Source: Gammaproteobacteria bacterium (lineage in GTDB: Bacteria > Pseudomonadota > Gammaproteobacteria > HK1). From it: DNA of 64,000 nt. Below the pieces are notes generated by a model. That model made no database searches. It was not told the DNA's origin and worked only from the letters and a program-made list of their open reading frames with translations. The first letter of the stretch is position 1; every line of letters begins with the position of its first letter. This document shows, one piece after another, positions 44,928 through 53,322 of the stretch. Location of the stretch: assembly GCA_021773635.1 (NCBI GenBank), contig JAJFJV010000019.1, forward strand, positions 62,001-126,000, given 5' to 3'. Made by a program: the position numbers and the translations under genes.

Positions 44928-46223
44928 ATGAATGACATCCCACAGAAGATTGGCAAGTACACCCTCGCCGAAGAGCTTGGGCGGGGTAGTATGGGGGTGG
45001 TTTATTCGGCCCACGATCCCTTTTCTGACCGGATGGTGGCACTCAAGGTCGCTCATCCCCAGTTCACCGACAAGAGCCACGAGGGTGAACGCTTCCGCAA
45101 GCTTTTCTTCAACGAGGCCCATGCCGCGGGAAGCCTGGATCACCCCAACATCCTGCATATCTACGATGCCGATATGGCGGGGGATCTGTGCTATATCGTG
45201 ATGGAACATGTGGCGAGCGCCAAGACCCTGAACGAGTACTGTGCGCCTGATACCTTACTCCCGGCACGAGCGGTGGTTGGCATCATCTACAAGCTCGCCA
45301 AGGCCCTGGACTATGCCCATCGTCAGGGCGTTATACATCGCGATATCAAGCCCAACAATATCCTGCTCACCATGGATCATGATGTCCGGCTCGCGGATTT
45401 CAGCATCGCCATGATCACCCGGGCCGACAACAAAAATACCCAGTTCACCGGTTTTCTCGGCTCCCCGCTGTATATGTCTCCGGAGCAGATACTGGAGGAC
45501 ACGCTCACCCAGAGTACCGACATCTTTTCCCTCGGGGTGGTGATGTATCAGGCGCTCAGCGGCCACCAGCCCTTTCGCGCCGGTAACCTCAACGCCATTA
45601 GCCACAAGATCACCCATGAGGAGCCGCCGCCCCTTGGTCAATACCGCAACGACCTTCCGGATGGCCTGGCCTACACTGTAGGCCGCATGCTTAAGAAAAA
45701 CCCCGCCCGACGCTATGCCAGTGGGCTTGAGCTTGCCGCCGATCTTGCCCTGATTTATGAGGATCTGGATGGCGTCGCGACCGAGGATGCACTGCGTGAA
45801 AAATTCAGCTCTATCAAGCAGCTAGGCTTCTTCAAGGGCTTCGGGGAGCAAGATATCTGGGAGTTGGCACGCTCCTGCAACTGGCACAATTATCCCGTAG
45901 GCAGCACCATCATCCGTGAAGGTGAGGCCGATCATTCCTTTTACATCGTGCTCGCCGGTCTCGTGGGTATCGAAAAAAATGAACACGAGGTGGATCAACT
46001 CCAGGAGGGTGATTGCTTTGGTGAAATGGGCTATCTGAGCAAGGCCAGGCGCAGTGCCACGGTCACAGCGAAGACCGATGTCTCGCTGATGCAGGTCAAC
46101 GCCGCCACCATCGACAGCGCTGCAGAGAGTACCCAGTTACGCTTTCACAAAGTCTTCGTCCGCATCCTCATCGCCCGCCTCTCCGACACCACCGCCGCCC
46201 TTGCCCGCCTCAACCCGGTCTAG
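44928..46223 (+). CDS. Ser/Thr protein kinase fused to cyclic-nucleotide-binding domain
   Basis: The product is 431 residues from ATG 44928; earlier in-frame codons lack kinase similarity and no strong Shine-Dalgarno is seen. The kinase domain (10-280) has GRGSMGVVY, K40, HRDIKPNN (137-144) and SPEQ, but DFS (157-159) in place of DFG. A CNBD (about 303-415) follows, with EGEADHSFYIVLAG and a phosphate-binding cassette FGEMGYLSKARRSATV that keeps the Glu and Arg needed for cAMP or cGMP. It has no membrane span. It likely couples cyclic nucleotide level to protein phosphorylation. The fetAB genes follow 15 bases later. Confidence 0.9.
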   Translation: MNDIPQKIGKYTLAEELGRGSMGVVYSAHDPFSDRMVALKVAHPQFTDKSHEGERFRKLFFNEAHAAGSLDHPNILHIYDADMAGDLCYIVMEHVASAKTLNEYCAPDTLLPARAVVGIIYKLAKALDYAHRQGVIHRDIKPNNILLTMDHDVRLADFSIAMITRADNKNTQFTGFLGSPLYMSPEQILEDTLTQSTDIFSLGVVMYQALSGHQPFRAGNLNAISHKITHEEPPPLGQYRNDLPDGLAYTVGRMLKKNPARRYASGLELAADLALIYEDLDGVATEDALREKFSSIKQLGFFKGFGEQDIWELARSCNWHNYPVGSTIIREGEADHSFYIVLAGLVGIEKNEHEVDQLQEGDCFGEMGYLSKARRSATVTAKTDVSLMQVNAATIDSAAESTQLRFHKVFVRILIARLSDTTAALARLNPV

Positions 46224-46238
46224 ACCTCACCCTACGCC

Positions 46239-46853
46239 GTGACCCTGCTGGACATACAAAACCTTCGCCCCTGCATTTTTACTCGGGCACTGAATTTGAG
46301 CCTTGCCAACGGCGAGAGCATCGGTCTTGGCGGATCATCCGGGAGTGGGAAATCCCTGCTGCTGCGTGCCATTGCAGACATGGATCTGCACGAGGGCGAT
46401 GTCTTGCTCGATGGTGTATCCCGGTCAGCTTTTAGTGCCCCCGAATGGCGCCGCAAGGTAGGCTTACTACCCCCTGAAAGCCGCTGGTGGAGGGATTCCG
46501 CGGGTGAGCATCTGCGAATGCCGACTGCCGCCCCACTCGATGAACTGGGGCTCAACCCATCCATCCTTGAACAGCCAGTGACGGAGCTTTCCTCCGGCGA
46601 ACGCCAGCGCCTCGCCCTCGCCCGCCTGATAGCCAACAACCGACCCCGGGTATTATTGCTGGATGAACCCACCGCTAACCTCGACAGCTTGAATAGCCGA
46701 CGCATTGAGGAACTGGTTGCGGCCTACCGCCATGCCACCGGGGCCGGCGTAATCTGGGTAAGTCACGATCCGGACCAACTGCGACGGGTCAGTAACCGTC
46801 AGTACCGCATTGAAGCCGGCGAGCTACATTCCGTCGGGGAGGCCGTCCAGTGA
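46239..46853 (+). CDS. fetA: FetA-like ABC ATPase
   Basis: The product is 204 residues from GTG 46239. It has Walker A GGSSGSGKS, signature LSSGERQRLALARL, Walker B VLLLDEPTANLD and H-loop WVSHDPDQ. The small size and the following UPF0014 permease identify the FetAB (YbbLM) iron exporter type. It overlaps fetB by 4 bases (GTGA) and lies close behind the kinase-CNBD gene, so it is likely co-transcribed. Confidence 0.87.
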   Translation: MTLLDIQNLRPCIFTRALNLSLANGESIGLGGSSGSGKSLLLRAIADMDLHEGDVLLDGVSRSAFSAPEWRRKVGLLPPESRWWRDSAGEHLRMPTAAPLDELGLNPSILEQPVTELSSGERQRLALARLIANNRPRVLLLDEPTANLDSLNSRRIEELVAAYRHATGAGVIWVSHDPDQLRRVSNRQYRIEAGELHSVGEAVQ

Positions 46854-47641
46854 TTCCTGTCGGCCCTCTGGAACTGGGTATTGCCGGATTTCTCGTCCTG
46901 CTCACCGGTATTTGCGCCCACCTCCTGCGCCTCGGCATCAGCCGCAACATCGCCATTGCCGCGGTGCGCACAGTGGCCCAGTTACTGCTCATCGGTCTGG
47001 TGCTCAAGGCCCTGTTTGCCAGCACCAACGCCCTGTTTATCGGCCTCCTGTCCCTGCTCATGCTGGCCATCGCCGGACGTGAGGTGCTGGCACGCCAGCA
47101 CCGGCGCCTCAAGGGCTGGTGGGGTTACGGCATTGGCACCACATCAATGTTCCTGTCCTCCTTCACGGTCACCATCCTGGCCCTGCAGGTCATCATCGCC
47201 CCCGATCCCTGGTACACCCCCCAGTACGCCATCCCCCTGCTTGGCATGCTGCTTGGCAACACCATGACCGGGGTCTCCCTGGGGCTGGATCGCCTTACTG
47301 AGGGAGCGTGGGAGCGGCGTGAGGTCATCGAGGCTCGCCTGATGCTGGGAGAGAGCTGGAACGAGGCCGTTGGCGATATCCGCCGCCAAAGTATTCGTAG
47401 TGGCATCATGCCCATCATCAATTCCATGGCTGCTGCGGGGGTGGTCAGCCTGCCGGGCATGATGACCGGACAAATACTCGCCGGCGCCTCACCGGTACAT
47501 GCAGTGAACTACCAAATCCTGATCATGTTCCTCATCTCGGCCGGCACCCTGCTCGGCACCATGGGGGCCGTCTGGATGGGCTCGCGTCGCCTCTTTGACC
47601 ACCGCGAACGTCTGCGCCTGGACCGCTTGCATCGCCCCTGA
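46850..47641 (+). CDS. fetB: FetB-like permease (UPF0014)
   Basis: The product is 263 residues with about seven membrane helices. It has the UPF0014 marks AAVRTVAQLLLIGLVLK, GNTMTGVSLGLDRL and MPIINSMAAAGVVSLPGMMTGQILAG. In E. coli FetAB exports iron under oxidative stress. The start GTG overlaps fetA. Confidence 0.92.
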   Translation: MIPVGPLELGIAGFLVLLTGICAHLLRLGISRNIAIAAVRTVAQLLLIGLVLKALFASTNALFIGLLSLLMLAIAGREVLARQHRRLKGWWGYGIGTTSMFLSSFTVTILALQVIIAPDPWYTPQYAIPLLGMLLGNTMTGVSLGLDRLTEGAWERREVIEARLMLGESWNEAVGDIRRQSIRSGIMPIINSMAAAGVVSLPGMMTGQILAGASPVHAVNYQILIMFLISAGTLLGTMGAVWMGSRRLFDHRERLRLDRLHRP

Positions 47642-47732
47642 TACCACCGGTAAAGCCATGGCCCGTGCTTCTGAACCCGCTTTTTCCGATGCTAAGATAG
47701 GCCTTACCCGCAAGCTTATGGAAAGCGATTTA

Positions 47733-49301
47733 ATGCCTCGGAAGACAAGGATACGAGCCAGCGCAATCCTCACCGCCGTACTCTGGGTTTGCGGCGCCCT
47801 GCAGACCCATGCGGCGGTCCCGGCAGGCAATGCACTGGAGTTGCTGCTCCACTGCGCGCCCTTTGAGGCAGCCCGGGGCAGCTGTGACTTTCGCCTGCGT
47901 CAGGCCAAAGCGGTACTGGAATTTGAGGCTCGTCTGGGAGAGTTCCCCCTGCCAAAACCCCGTTTTATCTCCTATCCGCAGCGCGGGGATATCACGGCAA
48001 TCCTGTTTCTGGTGGATACCAGCGATCCGGGGCGCGGCACAGTGGTAGCCAAAAATTCTCAACAGATCCTGAAACTGATGGCACATGGCAAGCCACACCA
48101 GCACTTTGGTCTCGCCCGCTTCGATGCCGACTACCACCTCCTCAGCCCGCCCGGAAGCAGCCCCGGCCAACTGCGCAAAGCTACCGCGGCAATCCGCGCC
48201 AACGGGCGCACCACCGAGCTCTATCGCAGCGCCCTGCAGGCACTGGACACCCTGGCGAACTATCCGGCCCGGCGACGCGCACTATTCATTTTCTCCGATG
48301 GCATTGCTGAAGACCGGGCCTACTTTCACCGTGACGTCGTAGACAAGGCCCGCCTCCACGGAATTACCATCTACGGACTCGGCTTTGCCCGCTCAGTATC
48401 ACAATCGGTCGCACTCCAGACCCTGCGTCGCCTGAGCGATGAAACCGGCGGGCTTTTTCTGGCAGCCAACCCCAAGCTGCAGTTACCGGCAGACTTTATG
48501 GCTGATCCCTTCGCCGCCCTGGATCGCGGTGGCCGGATTGTCCTCGACCTGTCCACGGCCATGACTACCGACTTGGGAAAAGAGGCCCCGCTTACCGTGG
48601 TGGCCCGTACCGCCGGAGGCAGCTATCCCGCCACCGTAACCGTTCAATTACCACCAGCGCCAACACCCAGGGTGCCGGCAGAACCCGTCCCCGCTCCGTT
48701 AGTTGTGCAAACGCCCCCGCCGGTTTCCATCCCCGCACCAATGCCTGCACCGAGACCGGCAACGCCGGTAACAAAGAGCGTCAACCCCCTGCTCTGGCTC
48801 AGCCTGCTGGGGGCCTTTGCACTGGTCGGCGGCTCGCTCGCCTTCCTGCGCGTTCGTCGCCGTTCCGATAGCACCCACACCGGTTCCAAACCCAAGGCAG
48901 ATGAGCCGCCGCCTATACAGGCCTTCGTGGAACTCAGGGACGGGAGCGACCGACAGGTTGATATCACCACCGACTGCTTTCGCATCGGGCGACACTCGGA
49001 TAACGACCTCACCCTGGAAGATAGCTCTCTCTCCCGCCACCACGCGGAGATTCGGCGTCAGAAGGAAGGGAGTTTCCGCCTTAGTGATCTGAACTCCCTG
49101 AACGGCGTGTACGTCAACGGCGTGCCGGTGGATACCGCGATCATCAAGGACGGAGACGCCCTGGAGCTGGGTGATGTCAGTATGGATTTTGGCACCCTGT
49201 CCGCGCAAGACAATGAAGTGACAAGGATGGTAAAAAGCACAGGCCCGCGTACCCCGGCCACCTTTGGTCGCGATGATGAAACCGAGGTGAATGAAGACTG
49301 A
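47733..49301 (+). CDS. Membrane-anchored VWA-FHA protein
   Basis: The product is 522 residues from ATG 47733 (GGAAA upstream; ATG 47718 also open). A signal peptide (1-27) precedes an exported VWA-like domain (about 85-270) whose metal site is altered (LVDTSDPGRG instead of DxSGS). A Pro-rich linker (305-345), one membrane span (352-374) and a cytosolic FHA domain (396-480) follow. The FHA phosphothreonine pocket is intact: FRIGRHSDNDLTL, SLSRHHAEI and LNSLNGVYVNG. The acidic tail contains Thr residues that kinases could mark. It should link an envelope-side event to phosphoprotein binding inside. It follows the kinase-CNBD-fetAB run. Confidence 0.87.
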   Translation: MPRKTRIRASAILTAVLWVCGALQTHAAVPAGNALELLLHCAPFEAARGSCDFRLRQAKAVLEFEARLGEFPLPKPRFISYPQRGDITAILFLVDTSDPGRGTVVAKNSQQILKLMAHGKPHQHFGLARFDADYHLLSPPGSSPGQLRKATAAIRANGRTTELYRSALQALDTLANYPARRRALFIFSDGIAEDRAYFHRDVVDKARLHGITIYGLGFARSVSQSVALQTLRRLSDETGGLFLAANPKLQLPADFMADPFAALDRGGRIVLDLSTAMTTDLGKEAPLTVVARTAGGSYPATVTVQLPPAPTPRVPAEPVPAPLVVQTPPPVSIPAPMPAPRPATPVTKSVNPLLWLSLLGAFALVGGSLAFLRVRRRSDSTHTGSKPKADEPPPIQAFVELRDGSDRQVDITTDCFRIGRHSDNDLTLEDSSLSRHHAEIRRQKEGSFRLSDLNSLNGVYVNGVPVDTAIIKDGDALELGDVSMDFGTLSAQDNEVTRMVKSTGPRTPATFGRDDETEVNED

Positions 49302-49302
49302 T

Positions 49303-50637
49303 TCAATCCTCCGGCAGTTGCTTCTCGCACCACTGAAATATCCATCCAGGCTCTCCGCCCGCCACCGCAAACGGCGCACACACCCACAGGCCGGCAACCG
49401 CCGCCAACTCTCCGCCACTGTAAATCAGCGGAATCCGGGAACGCTCCCAGGGCGGGATACCTGCTTCCTGAAAGAGCTTTTTCAGGCGTTGACCGTGAGT
49501 CCGGCCATCCGGGCAACAACGCTCACCCCCCTGCCGAAAACGGACCTCCAGCATCGCTGATTCAGAAAGACGCAGACCTTTACCCCGCGTCTGGCGGGCT
49601 CGCAAGGTGCCATGGGGAAGCCGTAACACCTCATCTGGCCGCCAAACCAGACGCACCCCGGCAGCGGGCGGTGATGAACGCGGGACCATGGCATAGAGCC
49701 GGCCACGATAACGCCGCAGTTCAACCCCCGGCCAACTCACCAACGGCATACGATCAACCCCTGCCGCCAGCAAACCATGCCAGATCTCATTGAGCTGAGC
49801 GCTGCTGGGGACCGCAAAACCACCGGCCTGCAACCAGTGGCGCAGCACATTGGCGCGCCGCAATTCCGGCAAACGGCGCAGGGCCTCGCAACACAGGCTA
49901 TCCGGGTCAGCAGAACCCATTTCCGCCAGGTCCGCACTCGCGTAATCGGCCAGCAGTTCCGCCGCCTCCGCCTGATGTCGCGCCACCCGTCCCAGCACCT
50001 TGGCCAGTGCCGGCCAAGGCTTTTGCAGTGGTGGTAACACCTCGTGACGCAGGAAATTACGCCGATGCGCCACGTCCCGATTGCTCCCATCCTCGACCCA
50101 CTGCAAGCGCTGGCGGACCACGTAGGCATGAATACTGTCACGGCTCATGTCCAGTAACGGTCGGCCAATCCAGCCCTGACCAAAGGGACGCCAATGAGGC
50201 ATGGCCGCGAGCCCGCGGGGGCCGGCGCCCCGAAACAGCTGCAGCAATACCGTCTCCGCCTGGTCCTCACGATGATGCGCCGCCAGCAGCATATCGCCGT
50301 CGGCGACCATGCCCTCGAGGGCTTCATAGCGTACCCGTCGCGCCGCCGCCTCCACACTCTCGGTCCCCTGCCGAACTACACGCACTCGCAGCACCCGGCA
50401 TGACAGGCCAAACTGTGCACTGATGCGCTCACAGTGGCGCGCCCAGCTATCGGCCTGTGCTTGAAGTCCGTGATGAACATGGACGACCCCCAACGCCGCC
50501 CCAACCGGCCGGCTGCGACTCAGAGCGTGCAGCAGGGCAGTGGAATCCGCACCTCCACTAAAAGCCACCCAGTAGCGTTTTACCGGAGGGCCGGCCGCCA
50601 GGGCGTGGGCCAGGGAATGTAAAGAGAAGTCAGACAA
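49303..50637 (-). CDS. tilS: tRNA(Ile)-lysidine synthase
   Basis: The product is 444 residues. The PP-loop FSGGADSTALLHAL, the HHREDQAETVLLQLFRGAG motif and the RNFLRHEVLPPL segment are intact. The C-terminal TilS domain ends near GLWVCAPFAV. It modifies C34 of the CAU-anticodon tRNA-Ile. The only available start is TTG 50635-50637. In many relatives tilS follows accA directly; here two GAF genes on the other strand lie between them. Confidence 0.94.
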   Translation of the reverse strand: MSDFSLHSLAHALAAGPPVKRYWVAFSGGADSTALLHALSRSRPVGAALGVVHVHHGLQAQADSWARHCERISAQFGLSCRVLRVRVVRQGTESVEAAARRVRYEALEGMVADGDMLLAAHHREDQAETVLLQLFRGAGPRGLAAMPHWRPFGQGWIGRPLLDMSRDSIHAYVVRQRLQWVEDGSNRDVAHRRNFLRHEVLPPLQKPWPALAKVLGRVARHQAEAAELLADYASADLAEMGSADPDSLCCEALRRLPELRRANVLRHWLQAGGFAVPSSAQLNEIWHGLLAAGVDRMPLVSWPGVELRRYRGRLYAMVPRSSPPAAGVRLVWRPDEVLRLPHGTLRARQTRGKGLRLSESAMLEVRFRQGGERCCPDGRTHGQRLKKLFQEAGIPPWERSRIPLIYSGGELAAVAGLWVCAPFAVAGGEPGWIFQWCEKQLPED

Positions 50638-50728
50638 GCATATCTACCGGGCTGAGGGTTAATCGAAGCGCTGATAATTCATGTACGGTGGAAACCGTGC
50701 CCAACCAGGGTTTCCCTGGAAGAAGTAC

Positions 50729-50750
50729 CCGATTGCGTGCGGGCAATCGG
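50729..50750. repeat. Hairpin in the tilS-GAF intergenic region
   Basis: CCGATTGC and GCAATCGG form a perfect 8-bp stem with a 6-base loop. A smaller CAGGG/CCCTG stem lies just before it. No T-run follows, so it is not a standard terminator. Confidence 0.4.
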
Positions 50751-50875
50751 CATTATAGCGACTCGTCACCAATCAATGGCAGGACGCCTGTGATGGAATT
50801 CTTGTGGAAGTGGCAGTCTAGGGACTAGGATTAGCACATAGATGCGAAATCTCGAACGCTAAAAGAATAATAAAT

Positions 50876-51520
50876 ATGACTGAAGACCAGAACCCGGATG
50901 CCGACGACCACAGCCGGCTTGGCCTTGAGAATATCCGGCTGGGTGAGGAAATCAGTGTTTTACGCAGCTTTATAGAGGCCCTCGGCGAGGTCATGGCGGC
51001 GGTTGAGGACCCGCAACCCGATGTTCAGGTAATTGAACTGCTCAACGAGATACTGGGCATCACCATGAAATTGACCCGGGCCCAGGATGGCTCACTGCTG
51101 GCGCGGGATGAGGATACAGAGGAGCTGGTTTTCATCCTCGTCCGGGGCGAGGTGGCAAGCAAGGAGCTGCTGTGGCGACGCATCCCGCGCGGGCAGGGCA
51201 TCGCATCCTGGGTAGTTGAAAACCGACGTGCCACTATCGTCAATAATGTGCAAATGGATGATCGCTTTGATAACCATCTGGACCAGGAACTGGACTTTCA
51301 TACCCAGGCGGTGCTGGCCGCACCAATTATCGGGGGCGGCAAGGTGCTCGGAGTTATCGAGTTGCTGAACAAGGAAGAAGCCAAGCTGTTCAGCCTGAGT
51401 GATCAGACCCATCTGGGGCTGGTCTGTCGCTTTGCCGGGGAATTACTGGAGTCCCTGTTGCAGCATCAGAATCTCGGGGTGGAGGACACCCTGACGCAAG
51501 CTCTACCATCAAAACAATGA
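50876..51520 (+). CDS. GAF-domain protein, copy 1
   Basis: The product is 214 residues. A short N-terminal coiled coil (LGLENIRLGEEISVLRSFIE) precedes one GAF domain with the runs DGSLLARDEDTEELVF, GQGIASWVVENRRATIVNN and QAVLAAPIIGGGKVLGVIELLN. There is no output domain. It shares clear paralogy with the next gene: the same VVENRRATIVN, QMDDRF and LAAPIIGGG blocks. It may be a soluble sensor partner for a kinase or cyclase. Confidence 0.83.
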   Translation: MTEDQNPDADDHSRLGLENIRLGEEISVLRSFIEALGEVMAAVEDPQPDVQVIELLNEILGITMKLTRAQDGSLLARDEDTEELVFILVRGEVASKELLWRRIPRGQGIASWVVENRRATIVNNVQMDDRFDNHLDQELDFHTQAVLAAPIIGGGKVLGVIELLNKEEAKLFSLSDQTHLGLVCRFAGELLESLLQHQNLGVEDTLTQALPSKQ

Positions 51521-51581
51521 ACACAGATGACGGCAGGGATCGCCCCAACTGAAACCGAATCAGGCAGAGGGGGATATGCAA

Positions 51582-52187
51582 ATGGAAGTACCAGCAGCGG
51601 AAGGGCCGCTCCAACTGGCGGCGGAAAACCAGCGCCTGACCCGGGAACTGCATGCCTTGCGCCAATTTATCGATGCCCTGGAAAACCTTACCGAGGCGGT
51701 GGAGCATCCCAAGGGTGAAGGCGAGGTCATGGACCTGCTTACGGATATCCTTGGCAACGCCCGACAGACCATTCGTGCCAAAGACGGTTCACTCTTGGTG
51801 CTGGATGAAGACTCGGGGGAACTCTCCTTCGTACTAAGCCAGGGGGCCATCCCGCAGGAACAACTCGCCTGGCGGCGCCTGCCTCCGGGCAAGGGCATAG
51901 CCGGCTGGGTGGTGGAAAATCGCCGCGCCACTATCGTCAACGATGCCCAGATGGATGATCGCTTCTATGCCCACATCGATGAAGAACTGCATTTCAAGAC
52001 CCGCTCCATTCTCGCTGCCCCCATCATTGGTGGCGGTCAGGTGCTGGGCGTTATTGAAGTCCTGAACAAAGAAGACGAGGAACCTTTTACCGTAGACGAT
52101 CAAACCCTGTTGACGCTGATGTGTCGCTATGCCGGAGAGTTGCTCCACACCTTGATTCAGCAAGACAAACAGCAGTTGTCCGCCTGA
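51582..52187 (+). CDS. GAF-domain protein, copy 2
   Basis: The product is 201 residues from ATG 51582, better spaced than 51576 from AGAGGGGG. It is a tandem duplicate of the previous gene with the same layout (coiled coil, then GAF), for example GKGIAGWVVENRRATIVND and LAAPIIGGGQVLGVIEVLN. The N-terminal helices and C-terminal tail have diverged. The gene pair is divergent from tilS and convergent with accA. Confidence 0.83.
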   Translation: MEVPAAEGPLQLAAENQRLTRELHALRQFIDALENLTEAVEHPKGEGEVMDLLTDILGNARQTIRAKDGSLLVLDEDSGELSFVLSQGAIPQEQLAWRRLPPGKGIAGWVVENRRATIVNDAQMDDRFYAHIDEELHFKTRSILAAPIIGGGQVLGVIEVLNKEDEEPFTVDDQTLLTLMCRYAGELLHTLIQQDKQQLSA

Positions 52188-52206
52188 GCAATCGCCCAGC
52201 GGAAAA

Positions 52207-53163
52207 TCAGCTCTTGAACTCTCCGTAGGCGCTTAGCCGCCGGTAACGGGCCTCCACCAACTCCGCTGGCTCAGTGCCCGCCAGCTGTTCCAACTCCTCC
52301 CTGATAGCCTGTTTCAAGGCAAGCGCCATGGCCTCGGGGTCCCGGTGGGCACCTCCCAGTGGCTCCTCAACCACTCGATCTACCAGACCCAGCTTGCTGA
52401 GTCGACCGGAAGTAATTCCCATGGCCTCGGCCGCATCCTGGGCACGAGCACTGTCTTTCCACAAGATAGCCGCACAACCCTCGGGCGAGATCACGGAGTA
52501 AGTGCTGTAACCCAGCATCAGCAGGCGGTCGCCCACCCCGATGGCCAATGCCCCCCCGGATCCACCCTCACCTATCACGGTGCAGATGATCGGTGTCTTC
52601 AGCCCGGATAACACATAAAGATTTCGCGCAATGGCCTCGCTCTGACCACGCTCCTCGGCATCGATACCCGGATAGGCACCCGGGGTATCGATAAAGGTCA
52701 GTATGGGCAGGCCGAAGCGCTCTGCCATCTGCATCAGGCGCAGGGCCTTGCGGTAGCCCTCCGGGCGCGGCATACCAAAGTTACGCTCCAGCTTTTCCTT
52801 GGTCACCCGCCCCTTCTGCTGACCGATGATCATCACCGGAATACCGTCGAGGCGCGCCAAACCGCCAACGATGGCGCCATCGTCAGCAAAACTGCGATCT
52901 CCATGCAGTTCCTGAAAATCGGTGAATATCTGCGGAATATAGTCCAGTGTGTAGGGCCGCTGTGGATGGCGTGCCACCTGCGCAATCTGCCAGGGCTTCA
53001 GGTCGGCATAGATGGAGCGCGTCAGCTCCCGGCTCTTGCCCTCCAGACGGGCAATCTCCTCACCGATATTGATATCGCTGTCGGTACCCACATGGCGCAA
53101 GGCCTCGATCTTTGCCTCCAGCTCGGCGATGGGCTGTTCAAATTCAAGAAAGTTAAGGTCCAT
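52207..53163 (-). CDS. accA: Acetyl-CoA carboxylase carboxyltransferase alpha subunit
   Basis: The product is 318 residues, full length. [20 protein letters not shown] opens it, [21 protein letters not shown] and [23 protein letters not shown] are diagnostic, and [17 protein letters not shown] forms the carboxybiotin pocket. It transfers CO2 from biotin to acetyl-CoA with AccD in fatty-acid synthesis. Confidence 0.96.
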   Translation of the reverse strand: MDLNFLEFEQPIAELEAKIEALRHVGTDSDINIGEEIARLEGKSRELTRSIYADLKPWQIAQVARHPQRPYTLDYIPQIFTDFQELHGDRSFADDGAIVGGLARLDGIPVMIIGQQKGRVTKEKLERNFGMPRPEGYRKALRLMQMAERFGLPILTFIDTPGAYPGIDAEERGQSEAIARNLYVLSGLKTPIICTVIGEGGSGGALAIGVGDRLLMLGYSTYSVISPEGCAAILWKDSARAQDAAEAMGITSGRLSKLGLVDRVVEEPLGGAHRDPEAMALALKQAIREELEQLAGTEPAELVEARYRRLSAYGEFKS

Positions 53164-53243
53164 GGCGGCGAACTATAGCAAATATCCCGTAGTCCAAGCA
53201 GTGCTACGGGGCTCAAAGCAGATGTTGGTTTTTTAGCCACTTA

Positions 53244-53257
53244 TTGATCCAGATCAA
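53244..53257. promoter_or_regulatory. Perfect FNR/ANR-type box
   Basis: TTGATCCAGATCAA matches the consensus TTGAT-N4-ATCAA without error. It lies 66 bases before the histidine kinase ATG. A possible -10 (TAGGTT or TATAAA at 53280-53290) stands 32-37 bases from its centre. It is identical, including the CCAG spacer, to the box at 60890. Confidence 0.8.
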
Positions 53258-53322
53258 GGTCATTATCCGAGCTTCCTGCTAGGTTATAAAAGATTCTCCA
53301 TCTTATTTGAGAGTACGCAGGG

